Assembly: GCF_002968335.2 (NCBI RefSeq)
Contig: NZ_CP134398.1
Location: 2,356,001-2,420,000, forward strand
Reading direction: 5' to 3'
Source: Mycobacterium sp. ITM-2016-00316
Lineage (GTDB): Bacteria; Actinomycetota; Actinomycetes; Mycobacteriales; Mycobacteriaceae
DNA length: 64,000 nt
Both the position numbers and the translations under genes were made by a program. This document shows, one piece after another, positions 56,406 through 64,000 of the stretch. A model generated the notes under the pieces. That model was not told the DNA's origin. It worked only from the letters and a program-made list of their open reading frames with translations, and did not search any database. Positions within the stretch are counted from its first letter, which is position 1; every line of letters begins with the position of its first letter.

Positions 56406-57611
56406 ATGGGCCTACGGGGCGAGGCCGCGATCGTCGGTTTCCACGAGCTGCCCGCGACGCGGAAACCGACCGGGGCGCCGGAGTTCATCCTGGAGCAGTG
56501 GGCACGGCTGGCCGCCGCCGCGGTCGCGGACGCCGGGCTGACGGTGGACCAGGTCGACGGCCTCGTGACGTGCGGGGTGATGGAATCCCAGCTGTTCGTC
56601 CCGTCCACCGTCGCCGAATACCTGGGGCTGGCGGTCAACTACGCCGAACTGGTCGACCTGGGCGGTGCGTCCGGTGCGGCCATGGTGTGGCGGGCCGCGG
56701 CGGCCATCGAACTGGGTATCTGCCAGGCGGTGCTGTGCGCGATCCCGGCCAACTACCTCACCCCGATGTCGCCCGAACGTCCCTACGATCCGGGCGACGC
56801 GCTGTACTTCGGCGCGTCCAGCTACCGCTACGGCTCACCACAGGCCGAGTTCGAGATTCCCTACGGTTACCTCGGCCAGAACGGTCCCTACGCGCAGGTC
56901 GCCCAGATGTACGCGGCCGCATACGGGTACGACGAGTCGGCGATGGCCAAGATCGTGGTCGACCAACGGGTCAACGCCAACCACACCCCGGGTGCGGTGT
57001 TCAAGGACAAAACGCTGAGCATCGCCGACGTGCTGGACAGCCCCATCATCGCCTCGCCGCTGCACATGCTGGAGATCGTGATGCCCTGCATGGGCGGTTC
57101 GGCGGTGCTGGTCACCAACGCCGCCCTCGCACGCAAGGGCCGCAACCGTCCGGTGTGGATCAAGGGTTTCGGCGAACGCGTGCCCTACAAGTCACCGGTG
57201 TACGCCGCCGACCCGCTGCAGACACCGATGGTCAAGGTCGCCGAATCCGCGTTCGGCATGGCCGGCGCGACGCCCGCGGACATGGACATGGTGTCGATCT
57301 ATGACTGCTACACCATCACCGCGCTGCTCACCCTCGAAGACGCCGGCTTCTGCGAGAAGGGCAAGGGCATGCAATTCGTCACCGACCACGACCTGACCTT
57401 CCGCGGTGACTTCCCGATGAACACCGCGGGCGGGCAACTCGGCTACGGGCAGCCCGGAAACGCCGGCGGCATGCACCACGTCTGCGACGCCACCCGGCAA
57501 CTGATGGGCCGTGCCGAGGCGACCCAGATCGCGGACTGTCACCGCGCTTTCGTGTCCGGCAACGGCGGCGTGCTCAGCGAACAAGAAGCACTCGTGCTGG
57601 AGGGGGACTAG
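56406..57611 (+). CDS. thiolase-superfamily lipid-transfer protein (Ltp-like, probable acyl-CoA aldolase)
   Basis: A 401-residue SCP-2-thiolase-type protein. GEAAIVGFHELPATRKPTGAP begins the fold and YDCYTITALLTLEDAGFCEKG near residue 299 is the C-terminal Ltp motif, with a conserved Tyr. The position of the usual catalytic Cys reads DLGGASGAAM, without Cys, as in Ltp2-type retro-aldolases rather than thiolases. HHVCDATRQ and GGVLSEQE close the chain. GGAGGGAGC precedes the ATG. It is paired with the DUF35 gene 2 nt downstream, and such pairs form heteromeric aldolases in steroid side-chain breakdown. Confidence 0.82.
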   Translation: MGLRGEAAIVGFHELPATRKPTGAPEFILEQWARLAAAAVADAGLTVDQVDGLVTCGVMESQLFVPSTVAEYLGLAVNYAELVDLGGASGAAMVWRAAAAIELGICQAVLCAIPANYLTPMSPERPYDPGDALYFGASSYRYGSPQAEFEIPYGYLGQNGPYAQVAQMYAAAYGYDESAMAKIVVDQRVNANHTPGAVFKDKTLSIADVLDSPIIASPLHMLEIVMPCMGGSAVLVTNAALARKGRNRPVWIKGFGERVPYKSPVYAADPLQTPMVKVAESAFGMAGATPADMDMVSIYDCYTITALLTLEDAGFCEKGKGMQFVTDHDLTFRGDFPMNTAGGQLGYGQPGNAGGMHHVCDATRQLMGRAEATQIADCHRAFVSGNGGVLSEQEALVLEGD

Positions 57612-57613
57612 CC

Positions 57614-58018
57614 ATGGCACGCCCGGTACCGCTGCCCACCCCGACCTCGGCCCCGTTCTGGGACGGCCTGCGCCGCCACGAGGTGTGGATCCAGTTCTCG
57701 CCGTCGCTGGACGCCTATGTCTTCTACCCGCGCGTGCTCGCTCCCGGCACTCTCGCCGATGACCTGCAATGGCGCCAGATCTCCGGTGCGGGCACGCTCG
57801 TCAGCTTCGCCGTCGCGCAGCGGCCGGTCGCACCGCAGTTCGCCGACGCGGTGCCGCATCTGCTCGGCGTGGTGCAGTGGGACGAGGGGCCGCGGCTGGC
57901 CACCGAACTCGTCGACGTCGACGCGGCGCAGCTGCGGGTCGGCATGGCAGTGTCTCCGGTGTTCGCCGAGCACCCCGAGGCCGACATCACCCTGCTGCAC
58001 TACACCGCGGCGCGATAG
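57614..58018 (+). CDS. DUF35 OB-fold protein, partner of Ltp-like protein
   Basis: A 134-residue DUF35 protein: FWDGLRRHEVWIQFSPS for the N-terminal helix-hairpin and GAGTLVSFAVAQRPV for the OB-fold. The Zn-ribbon region, normally CxxC-x9-CxxC, has no cysteines at all here (SPSLDAYVFYPRVLAPG), so the structural zinc must be missing. Partners of this kind complete the active site of Ltp2-type aldolases. It starts 2 nt after the Ltp gene and ends 9 nt before the dehydrogenase. Confidence 0.82.
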   Translation: MARPVPLPTPTSAPFWDGLRRHEVWIQFSPSLDAYVFYPRVLAPGTLADDLQWRQISGAGTLVSFAVAQRPVAPQFADAVPHLLGVVQWDEGPRLATELVDVDAAQLRVGMAVSPVFAEHPEADITLLHYTAAR

Positions 58019-58027
58019 GAGACTCCC

Positions 58028-60250
58028 GTGGTCGTGGCCCTGACCGACGAACAGATCCAGCTCACCGACTCGATGGCCGGCTTCGCCCGGCGCCACGGGG
58101 GACTGGAACTCACCAGATCGCAATTCGAGGAGATCGCGGCCGGAGCCCGGCCCGACTTCTGGCCCACCCTGGTCGCCCAGGGGTTGCACGCGGTGCACCT
58201 GCCCGAGGAGTTCGGCGGCCAGGGCGGCACGCTGGCCGAGGCCGCATGCGTCATCGACGCCGCCGGCTACGGCCTGCTGCCCGGTCCGCTGTTGCCCACC
58301 GTCATCGCCGGTGCCGCGGTGGCCGCCGCCGATCCCGACGGGCCCGCCGCCCGGGTGTTGCTGCGGGCCATCGGGACGGGCCGCACGGCGGCGCTGCTGC
58401 TGCCCGGAGACGGTGACATCCGGGCCACCGCCGGCGACCGGGGATGGCAGCTGGACGGTTCGGCCGGGCCGCAGCTCGGACTGGGCTCCGCGGAGCATCT
58501 CGTGGTCGGCGCCACCACCGAAGCGGGCGAGACCCGCTGGTTCGTCCTGGACGCCGGCGCGCCGGGCGTCACGGTGCAGGCGCAGTCGCCCACCGACCTG
58601 ACCCGCGATGTCGGCACCCTGCACTGTGACGGCGTCACCGCAGGCGACGTGCTCACCGGGATGGATGAGCAGACCGCGCAGGGAATCGCGGTCGGCCTGA
58701 TCGCCGCCGAGGCCGCGGGTATCGCGCGCTGGTGCGTGGACAACGTCGTCGCCTATCTGAAGGTGCGCGAGCAGTTCGGCCGACCGATCGGGGCCTTCCA
58801 GGCCCTGCAGCACAAGGCGGCGACGTTGTTCATCAACAGCGAACTCGCCGCGGCCTCGGCGTGGGACGCGATTCGCGGCGCCGACCAGTCGGCGGTGCAG
58901 CACCGCATCGCCGCCGCCGGTGCCGCGGTCGGCGCCATCGGCCGGCTTCCCGAACTCGTCGTCGATGCGCTCACCATGTTCGGCGCGATCGGCTACACCT
59001 GGGAGCACGACCTGCACCTGTACTGGAAGCGTGCCATCAGCCTGGCCGCCGCCATCGGTCCGGTGACGGATTGGGCAGGTGCCCTTGGCGATCCGGACCT
59101 GCCCGGGCGTGATTTCGCCATCGAGCTCACCGAGGTCGAGCCGGACTTCCGCGCCGGTGTCGCCGCGGCTCTGGACGCGGCAGCCGCATTGCGCAACGAG
59201 AAACCCGGTCGGCAGAACCCCGAGTATGCGGAGTACTGGACCGGCCCACAACGCACGGCGCTGGCCGATGCCGGCCTGGTCGCGCCGCATCTGCCGGCGC
59301 CCTGGGGGCTGGGTGCCTCACCGGCGCAGCAACTCATCATCGACGAGGAGTACGACAAGCGGCCCTATCTGAGCCGGCCGTCGCTGGGGATCGCCCAGTG
59401 GATCCTGCCCACGGTGCTCACCGCGGGCTCCGATGAGCAGCGTGACCGGTTCGCGGTACCGACGATGCGCGGTCAGATCGGTTGGTGTCAGCTGTTTTCC
59501 GAGCCGGGTGCCGGATCGGATCTGGCCGCGCTGTCGACCAGGGCGACCAAGGTCGACGGCGGCTGGCGGATCAACGGGCAGAAGGTCTGGACGTCCTCGG
59601 CCCAGCGTGCGGACTGGGGCGCCCTGCTGGCCCGCACGGATCCGGAGGCCAAGAAGCACAAGGGTATCGGGTACTTTCTGGTCGACATGACCTCACCGGG
59701 TATCCGGGTCCGGCCGCTGCGCACCGCCAGCGGAGACGAACATTTCAACGAGGTCTTCTTCGACGACGTTTTCGTTCCCGACGCGATGCTGGTGGGTGAA
59801 CCCACCGCGGGCTGGTCCCATGCGCTGGCCACGATGGCCAATGAGCGGGTGGCGATCGGTGCCTATGTCAAGCTGGACAAGGAAAGTGAGCTGCGCACCC
59901 TGGCCCGCCGGGCCGGCCCGCAGGACGAGGCGGTGCGCCGGGCTCTCGGTGAGGTCCGGGCGGCGACCAATGCCATCGGCGCACTCGCGGTGCGCGACAC
60001 CCTGGGCAGGCTCGCCGGGCACGGCCCGGGTCCGGCGAGCAGCGTCGGAAAGGTCGGCACCGCGCTGCTGGTGCGTCGGGTGACCGCGGACGCGCTGGCC
60101 TTCAGCGGCCGCGCGGCCATGGTCGGCGGCGGCGAGCAGCCTGCGGTGGGGCAGAGTCTGATGATGCCCGCCGAGGTCATCGGCGGCGGCACCATCGAGA
60201 TTCAGCTGAACATCATCGCGACGATGATCCTCGGGCTGCCGAGGAACTGA
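58028..60250 (+). CDS. fused two-domain acyl-CoA dehydrogenase (FadE34/FadE22-like)
   Basis: A 740-residue protein made of two acyl-CoA dehydrogenase units. Residues about 1-375 form the first: LPEEFGGQGGTLAEAACVIDAAG, YLKVREQFGRPIGAFQALQHK and MFGAIGYTWEHDLHLYWKRA. About 380-740 form the second: GWCQLFSEPGAGSDLA near residue 485, KVWTSSAQRADWGALLARTD and a C-terminal GGGTIEIQLNIIA. Fused FadE proteins of this size oxidise steroid and long branched acyl-CoAs. The GTG at 58028 follows GGAGACTCCC. It probably feeds an enoyl-CoA intermediate to the Ltp/DUF35 aldolase via a hydratase located elsewhere. Confidence 0.85.
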   Translation: MVVALTDEQIQLTDSMAGFARRHGGLELTRSQFEEIAAGARPDFWPTLVAQGLHAVHLPEEFGGQGGTLAEAACVIDAAGYGLLPGPLLPTVIAGAAVAAADPDGPAARVLLRAIGTGRTAALLLPGDGDIRATAGDRGWQLDGSAGPQLGLGSAEHLVVGATTEAGETRWFVLDAGAPGVTVQAQSPTDLTRDVGTLHCDGVTAGDVLTGMDEQTAQGIAVGLIAAEAAGIARWCVDNVVAYLKVREQFGRPIGAFQALQHKAATLFINSELAAASAWDAIRGADQSAVQHRIAAAGAAVGAIGRLPELVVDALTMFGAIGYTWEHDLHLYWKRAISLAAAIGPVTDWAGALGDPDLPGRDFAIELTEVEPDFRAGVAAALDAAAALRNEKPGRQNPEYAEYWTGPQRTALADAGLVAPHLPAPWGLGASPAQQLIIDEEYDKRPYLSRPSLGIAQWILPTVLTAGSDEQRDRFAVPTMRGQIGWCQLFSEPGAGSDLAALSTRATKVDGGWRINGQKVWTSSAQRADWGALLARTDPEAKKHKGIGYFLVDMTSPGIRVRPLRTASGDEHFNEVFFDDVFVPDAMLVGEPTAGWSHALATMANERVAIGAYVKLDKESELRTLARRAGPQDEAVRRALGEVRAATNAIGALAVRDTLGRLAGHGPGPASSVGKVGTALLVRRVTADALAFSGRAAMVGGGEQPAVGQSLMMPAEVIGGGTIEIQLNIIATMILGLPRN

Positions 60251-60257
60251 GGCCGCC

Positions 60258-60827
60258 ATGACCGATATGCCCGGCTACAAGCAGGCCCGCCGGTCCCAGA
60301 TCGTGGCCGCCGCGCAGGCGTTGCTCAAGGCGCAGGACTACGACCAGATCCAGATGCGCGATGTCGCCGACGCGGCCGACGTGGCGCTGGGCACGCTGTA
60401 CCGCTACTTCAGTTCCAAGGAGCATGTGTACGCCGCGGTCCTGATGGACTGGGCCCAACCGGTTTTCGCGCCCGCGGCCGCGGACACCCGCCCGGCCGAA
60501 CACCGGGTGCGGGAGAAGGTGCGCGGCATCATCGCCACCTTCGAGCGGCGTCCGGCCTTCTTCAAGGTCTGCATGCTGTTGCAGAACACCGCCGACGCCA
60601 ACGCGGCGGCACTGATGGAGGAGTTCGCCGCGGTGGCCCAGCAGACCCTGTCCGCGGACTTCGCGGCGCTGGGCGCCCGGGAATCGGCCGATACCGCGAT
60701 CATGCTGTGGGGCATCATCAGCACCATGCTCTCCGGTGCACTGGTGCACGGCCATCCGATCGCCGACGCCTACCGGGTCGTCGACGCCTTCGTCGACCTC
60801 GTCGCCCCGCGGCTGTCTCAGAGCTGA
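60258..60827 (+). CDS. TetR-family regulator with KstR-like recognition helix
   Basis: A 189-residue regulator. The HTH QIQMRDVADAADVALGTLYRYFSSKEHVYAAV (about residues 31-62) is nearly the KstR reading head (DVAVGTLYRYFPSKVH). The C-terminal helices form the ligand pocket, probably for an acyl-CoA. It starts 7 nt after the dehydrogenase gene, so it is autoregulated with the operon it controls. Its stop overlaps the convergent molybdoenzyme gene by 10 nt. Confidence 0.85.
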   Translation: MTDMPGYKQARRSQIVAAAQALLKAQDYDQIQMRDVADAADVALGTLYRYFSSKEHVYAAVLMDWAQPVFAPAAADTRPAEHRVREKVRGIIATFERRPAFFKVCMLLQNTADANAAALMEEFAAVAQQTLSADFAALGARESADTAIMLWGIISTMLSGALVHGHPIADAYRVVDAFVDLVAPRLSQS

Positions 60828-63100
60828 CGGATCACCGGCGGCTCATGCGCTTTCACCGGTGGCAGGTGTTGGGTGAACTTCTCCAGCTGCACCAGCACAT
60901 GTGCGCCGGTGCAGCCGCGGGCCAGTGCCGAGGTGCCGATATCGTCGGTCAGCACGTTCGGGTTGCCGTGCACGCACAGTGAATCCGGGTCGGCCGGGTC
61001 GAGCGGATCGAACCAGGCGCCGGTGGACAGCTGGACCACCTGTGGGCGCAGCCGGTCGTCGATCACCACCCCGGCCAGGCAGGCGCCGCGGTCGTTGAAC
61101 ACCCGCACCACGTCGCCGTCGGCCAGTCCGCGTTCGGCCGCATCTCCCGGATGGATCCGGATCGGCTCGCGGCCTTGGACTTTCGACCGCTGGCTGGTGG
61201 CGCCGCCGTCGAGCTGGCTGTGCAGCCTGCTGGCGGGCTGGTTGGCGATGAGGTGCAGCGGGTAGGTCTGCGCGCGCTCGCCGCCCAGCCATTCGGTGGG
61301 TTCCAACCAGGCCGGGTGCCCCGGGCAATCGTCATAGCCGAAGCCGTCGATCTCGGAGGAGAAGATCTCGATCCGTCCGCTCGGCGTGTTCAACCGGTTC
61401 GTATCCGGGTCGGCGCGGAAGTCGGCCAGCAGGGTCAGCCCGGGCTCGGTGGGTAGCCGCAGTTGGCCGTCGGCCCAGAACTGGTCGAAGGACGGTACGG
61501 CGAAATCCAGGTCCGCCGACCACGTGTCGTACAGGTGCGCCAGCCACTGTCGGGCGGTTCGGCCCTCGGTGAACTGCTCGGCCACACCGAAGCGCTGCGC
61601 GAGTTCGGCGAAGGTCGTGTAGTCGTCCCGCGACTGCGCGTAGGGCTCGGTCAGCGCCGGCATCGCCGTCAGCATCGGGTCGTTGCGTGAACCGGAATAG
61701 TCGTCGCGCTCATAGGCGGTGGTGGAGGGCACCACGATATCGGCGTGCCGGGCCATCGCCGTCCAGTAGGGATCGTGCACGACGATGGTGTCCGGCCGGG
61801 CCAGCGCGCGGCGCAACCGCGGGATGTTCTGGTGGTGGTGGAACGGATTCCCGCCGGCCCAGTAGACCAGCCGGATGTCGGGGAACGTCAGGCGCAGCCC
61901 GTTGTAGTCATACTCCCGGCCGGGGTGCAGCAGCATGTCGCTGACGGCGGCCACCGGGATGAAGGTGGGCACCGGGTTGTGGCCCTGTGGCAGCACCGGG
62001 AGCCGGACCCGCAGCGGGGCCAGTCCCGGCTCGTTCATCGACCCGTATCCGTGCCCGAAACCTCCTCCGGGAAGGCCGATCTGACCGAGCATCGCGGCCA
62101 GCGTCAGGCCCATCCACGGGGCCTGCTCGCCGTGGCGGATACGTTGCAGCGACCAGCTGATGGTGACCACGGTGCGGCCCGCCGCCATCCGGCGGGCCAG
62201 TGCCCGCAGATCCTCGGCCGCCAACCCGCTGATGGCCGACGCCCATGCCGGGGACTTCGGCACACCGTCGTCGGTCCCGAGCAGATACCGCTCGAACCGC
62301 TCATACCCGGTGCAGTAGGTGTCCAGGAAGGCGCGGTCGGCGAGGCCCTCGGTGGCCAGCACATGGGCCAGGGCCAGCATGACGGCCACATCGGTGCCCG
62401 GTACCGGTGCGTGCCATTCGTGCTCGCCGTCGACATCGTCGCGCAGCGGTGAGAACGACACGATGCGTCCGCCCCGTTCGCGGAACCGGCGCAGGGCCGC
62501 ACGGGCCGGATGTGCGGTGGTACCGCCGTGATTGATGCCGGTGTTCTTGAGGGCTAGACCACCGAAGGCCACCAGCAGGTCGGTGTGCTCGACGATCACC
62601 TCCCACTGGGTGGACCGCTTGAAGAGGTCGTCATGGGTGCCGACGATGCGGGGCATGATCGCGCCGGTGGCGCCGAGGCTGTAGGAGTGCCGCGATGAGG
62701 TATAGCCACCGATGAGTTTCAGGAACCGGTGCACCTGGCTCTGGGCGTGGTGGAACCGGCCTGCGCTGGCCCAGCCGTAGGACCCCCCGTAGATGGCCTC
62801 GTTACCGTGGGTGTCGATCACCCTGCGCAGTTCGCCGGCGAGCAGCTCGGTCAGCTCGTCCCAGGACACCGCCACGAACTCGTCGTCGCCGCGCCGGTCG
62901 CTGGGGCCGGGACCGCCGCGCAACCAGCCGCGGCGCACGGCGGGGCCGGTGACCCGCGAGCGGTGCCGGATCGAACCGGGCAGGTTGTGCAGCAGGGGGG
63001 ATGGATCGGCGTCGCCGGTCTGCGGCGCCACCGCCGCGATGTCGCCGGCCCTGACCTCGGCGGTGAAGGCGCCCCAGTGGGCCAGGCTGGCTCGTGACAC
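60818..63100 (-). CDS. molybdopterin oxidoreductase, BisC/TorA (DMSO-reductase) family
   Basis: A 760-residue bis-MGD enzyme of the biotin-sulfoxide/TMAO reductase branch. Its N-terminus lacks the Fe-S Cys cluster and Tat signal, so it is cytoplasmic and soluble. The Mo-binding region is YGGSYGWASAGRFHHAQSQ, and SYSLGATGAIMPRIVG near residue 139 contains the Ser expected to ligate Mo. WAGGNPFHHHQN and a C-terminal MGD-binding domain (QLSTGAWFDP) follow. It should reduce an S- or N-oxide, or protein methionine sulfoxide; the substrate is unproven. It is divergent from fadE20. Confidence 0.85.
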   Translation of the reverse strand: MSRASLAHWGAFTAEVRAGDIAAVAPQTGDADPSPLLHNLPGSIRHRSRVTGPAVRRGWLRGGPGPSDRRGDDEFVAVSWDELTELLAGELRRVIDTHGNEAIYGGSYGWASAGRFHHAQSQVHRFLKLIGGYTSSRHSYSLGATGAIMPRIVGTHDDLFKRSTQWEVIVEHTDLLVAFGGLALKNTGINHGGTTAHPARAALRRFRERGGRIVSFSPLRDDVDGEHEWHAPVPGTDVAVMLALAHVLATEGLADRAFLDTYCTGYERFERYLLGTDDGVPKSPAWASAISGLAAEDLRALARRMAAGRTVVTISWSLQRIRHGEQAPWMGLTLAAMLGQIGLPGGGFGHGYGSMNEPGLAPLRVRLPVLPQGHNPVPTFIPVAAVSDMLLHPGREYDYNGLRLTFPDIRLVYWAGGNPFHHHQNIPRLRRALARPDTIVVHDPYWTAMARHADIVVPSTTAYERDDYSGSRNDPMLTAMPALTEPYAQSRDDYTTFAELAQRFGVAEQFTEGRTARQWLAHLYDTWSADLDFAVPSFDQFWADGQLRLPTEPGLTLLADFRADPDTNRLNTPSGRIEIFSSEIDGFGYDDCPGHPAWLEPTEWLGGERAQTYPLHLIANQPASRLHSQLDGGATSQRSKVQGREPIRIHPGDAAERGLADGDVVRVFNDRGACLAGVVIDDRLRPQVVQLSTGAWFDPLDPADPDSLCVHGNPNVLTDDIGTSALARGCTGAHVLVQLEKFTQHLPPVKAHEPPVIRQL

Positions 63101-63133
63101 GCACCAATCCTAGGTCGCTGGACGCACCGCTCG

Positions 63134-63151
63134 ACCAACCATCCGGTTGGT
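63134..63151. promoter_or_regulatory. palindromic operator between the molybdoenzyme and fadE20 genes
   Basis: ACCAACC (63134-63140) and GGTTGGT (63145-63151) are exact inverted repeats with a 4-nt spacer. The second arm runs into TATATG (63151-63156), a candidate -10 for fadE20. The form matches operators of mycobacterial TetR regulators of acyl-CoA metabolism. Confidence 0.6.
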
Positions 63152-63197
63152 ATATGTTGGGCGCCACACACCCTGATACCAGTACCGGAGGTCACGC

Positions 63198-64000
63198 ATG
63201 GGCGCCGTCAAGTTCGACCGCACGCTGTTCGAGCCGGAGCACGATCTGTTCCGCGAGTCCTATCGCGCCTTCCTGGACCGCCACGCCGCGCCGTTCCAGG
63301 AGGAATGGGAGAAGGCCAAGATCGTCGACCGCGAGGTCTGGCGGGAGGCCGGTAAGCAGGGCTTTCTGGGGATGGCCGTGCCCGAGGAGTACGGGGGCGG
63401 CGGCAATCCGGACTTCCGCTACAACGTCGTCATCACCGAGGAGACCAGCGCCGGCCGTCACAGCGGCCTGGGTTTCACGCTGCAGAACGACGTCATCGCG
63501 CCGTACCTGATCGAACTGGGCACCGAGGAGCAGAAGCAGCGCTGGCTGCCCGGATTCTGCAGCGGCGAATTGATCACGGCGATCGCCATGACCGAACCCG
63601 GCACCGGCAGCGACCTGCAGGGCATCAAGGCCCGCGCGGTTCGCGACGGTGACCACTACATCCTCAACGGTTCGAAGACGTTCATCACCAACGGCATCCA
63701 CGCCGACCTGGTGATCGTGGTTGCCTGCACCGATCCCGAAAAGGGTGCCCAGGGCTTCTCCCTGTTGGTCGTCGAGCGCGGTATGGAGGGCTTCGAGCGT
63801 GGTCGCCACCTCGACAAGATCGGCCTCGATGCCCAGGACACCGCCGAACTCTCGTTCACCGATGTCAAGGTTCCGGTCGAGAACCTGCTCGGCCAGGAGG
63901 GGATGGGCTTCCTCTACCTGATGCAGAATCTGCCCCAGGAACGCATCAGCATCGCCGTGATGGCCGCCGCGGCCATGGAGTCCGCCCTCGAGCAGACCCT
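63198..64000 (+). CDS. fadE20: acyl-CoA dehydrogenase FadE20 (3'-truncated by window edge)
   Basis: At least 267 residues; the frame is open at the window end, and the M. tuberculosis protein has 386. MAVPEEYGGGGNPDFRYN near residue 57 is the N-terminal substrate loop, and AMTEPGTGSDLQGIK near residue 129 contacts the FAD and the acyl group. NGSKTFITNGIHADL follows, and NLPQERISIAVMAAAAMES starts the C-terminal helical domain. GGAGG (63187-63191) precedes the ATG. It oxidises an acyl-CoA to the enoyl form; the chain specificity is not readable. It completes the conserved hflX-fadE20 order. Confidence 0.93.
   Translation, partial: MGAVKFDRTLFEPEHDLFRESYRAFLDRHAAPFQEEWEKAKIVDREVWREAGKQGFLGMAVPEEYGGGGNPDFRYNVVITEETSAGRHSGLGFTLQNDVIAPYLIELGTEEQKQRWLPGFCSGELITAIAMTEPGTGSDLQGIKARAVRDGDHYILNGSKTFITNGIHADLVIVVACTDPEKGAQGFSLLVVERGMEGFERGRHLDKIGLDAQDTAELSFTDVKVPVENLLGQEGMGFLYLMQNLPQERISIAVMAAAAMESALEQT

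Noticed and set aside
57608..59290. 560-codon minus-strand frame opposite the DUF35 and dehydrogenase genes
   Set aside because: No recognisable domain; explained by GC-rich third positions of the plus-strand genes.

Overview
The window is high-GC actinobacterial DNA and is almost certainly from a Mycobacterium or Mycolicibacterium chromosome. Its backbone follows, in order, the M. tuberculosis block Rv2773c (dapB) to Rv2724c (fadE20): dapB, thyA-dfrA, dapA, [rnj locus], methyltransferase, SDR and monooxygenase, ftsK, argA, pgsA3, clgR-pspA-pspM, ephG, glycosyltransferase, recA-recX, miaB, DUF349 protein, miaA, dapF, hflX, fadE20. recA carries no intein. Added genes (a hydrogenase-cluster tail, a gluABCD-type importer, a SulP-carbonic anhydrase fusion, a haloalkane dehalogenase) fit an environmental, fast-growing species. 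Gene names rest on recalled family motifs and gene order; no database search was possible.

Layout. 1-4.7 kb: distal end of a putative high-affinity [NiFe]-hydrogenase (hhy-type) cluster, with small proteins, a TPR protein, a NifU/Rieske electron-transfer protein (HhyE-like), a six-repeat NHL propeller and an unknown protein. 4.7-14.9 kb: housekeeping and metabolic genes around dapB and thyA-dfrA. 15.6-16.5 kb: dapA. About 16.4-25.5 kb: an island of visibly lower GC that occupies exactly the slot where mycobacteria keep rnj (RNase J). It carries a complete but divergent RNase J. It also carries an overlapping three-gene operon (nucleotidyltransferase-like, carbamoyltransferase, NAD-dependent sugar epimerase), a divergent unit (membrane-anchored alpha/alpha-toroid-like protein, EEP-fold hydrolase, HxH cupin-like protein) and a NUDIX hydrolase. 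No integrase, transposase or tRNA is present. The base-composition switch begins inside the 3' end of dapA, which suggests allelic replacement by homologous recombination. This is the most unusual part of the window.

25.5-43 kb: ordinary backbone, including ftsK, the SigE-type clgR-pspA-pspM envelope-stress unit, recA-recX behind an SOS box, and a divergent MarR/Bcr-CflA pair. A perfect CRP motif lies upstream of an SDR gene. 43-46.3 kb: glutamate-type ABC importer (gluDCBA). 46.3-54.8 kb: miaB to hflX. 54.9-64 kb: a PE-PPE-domain hydrolase, then a probable CoA-thioester degradation module (Ltp-like thiolase, DUF35 partner, fused two-domain acyl-CoA dehydrogenase, KstR-like TetR regulator), a BisC-type molybdoenzyme, and the start of fadE20.

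Regulatory signals readable in the DNA include several -10 hexamers placed 6-7 nt before an ATG/GTG (leaderless starts for dapB, thyA, dapA, ftsK, pgsA3, clgR and the DUF3046 gene), a SigE-like promoter, an SOS box, a CRP site, three operator-like palindromes, convergent-gene terminators and a 64-bp intergenic palindrome upstream of thyA.
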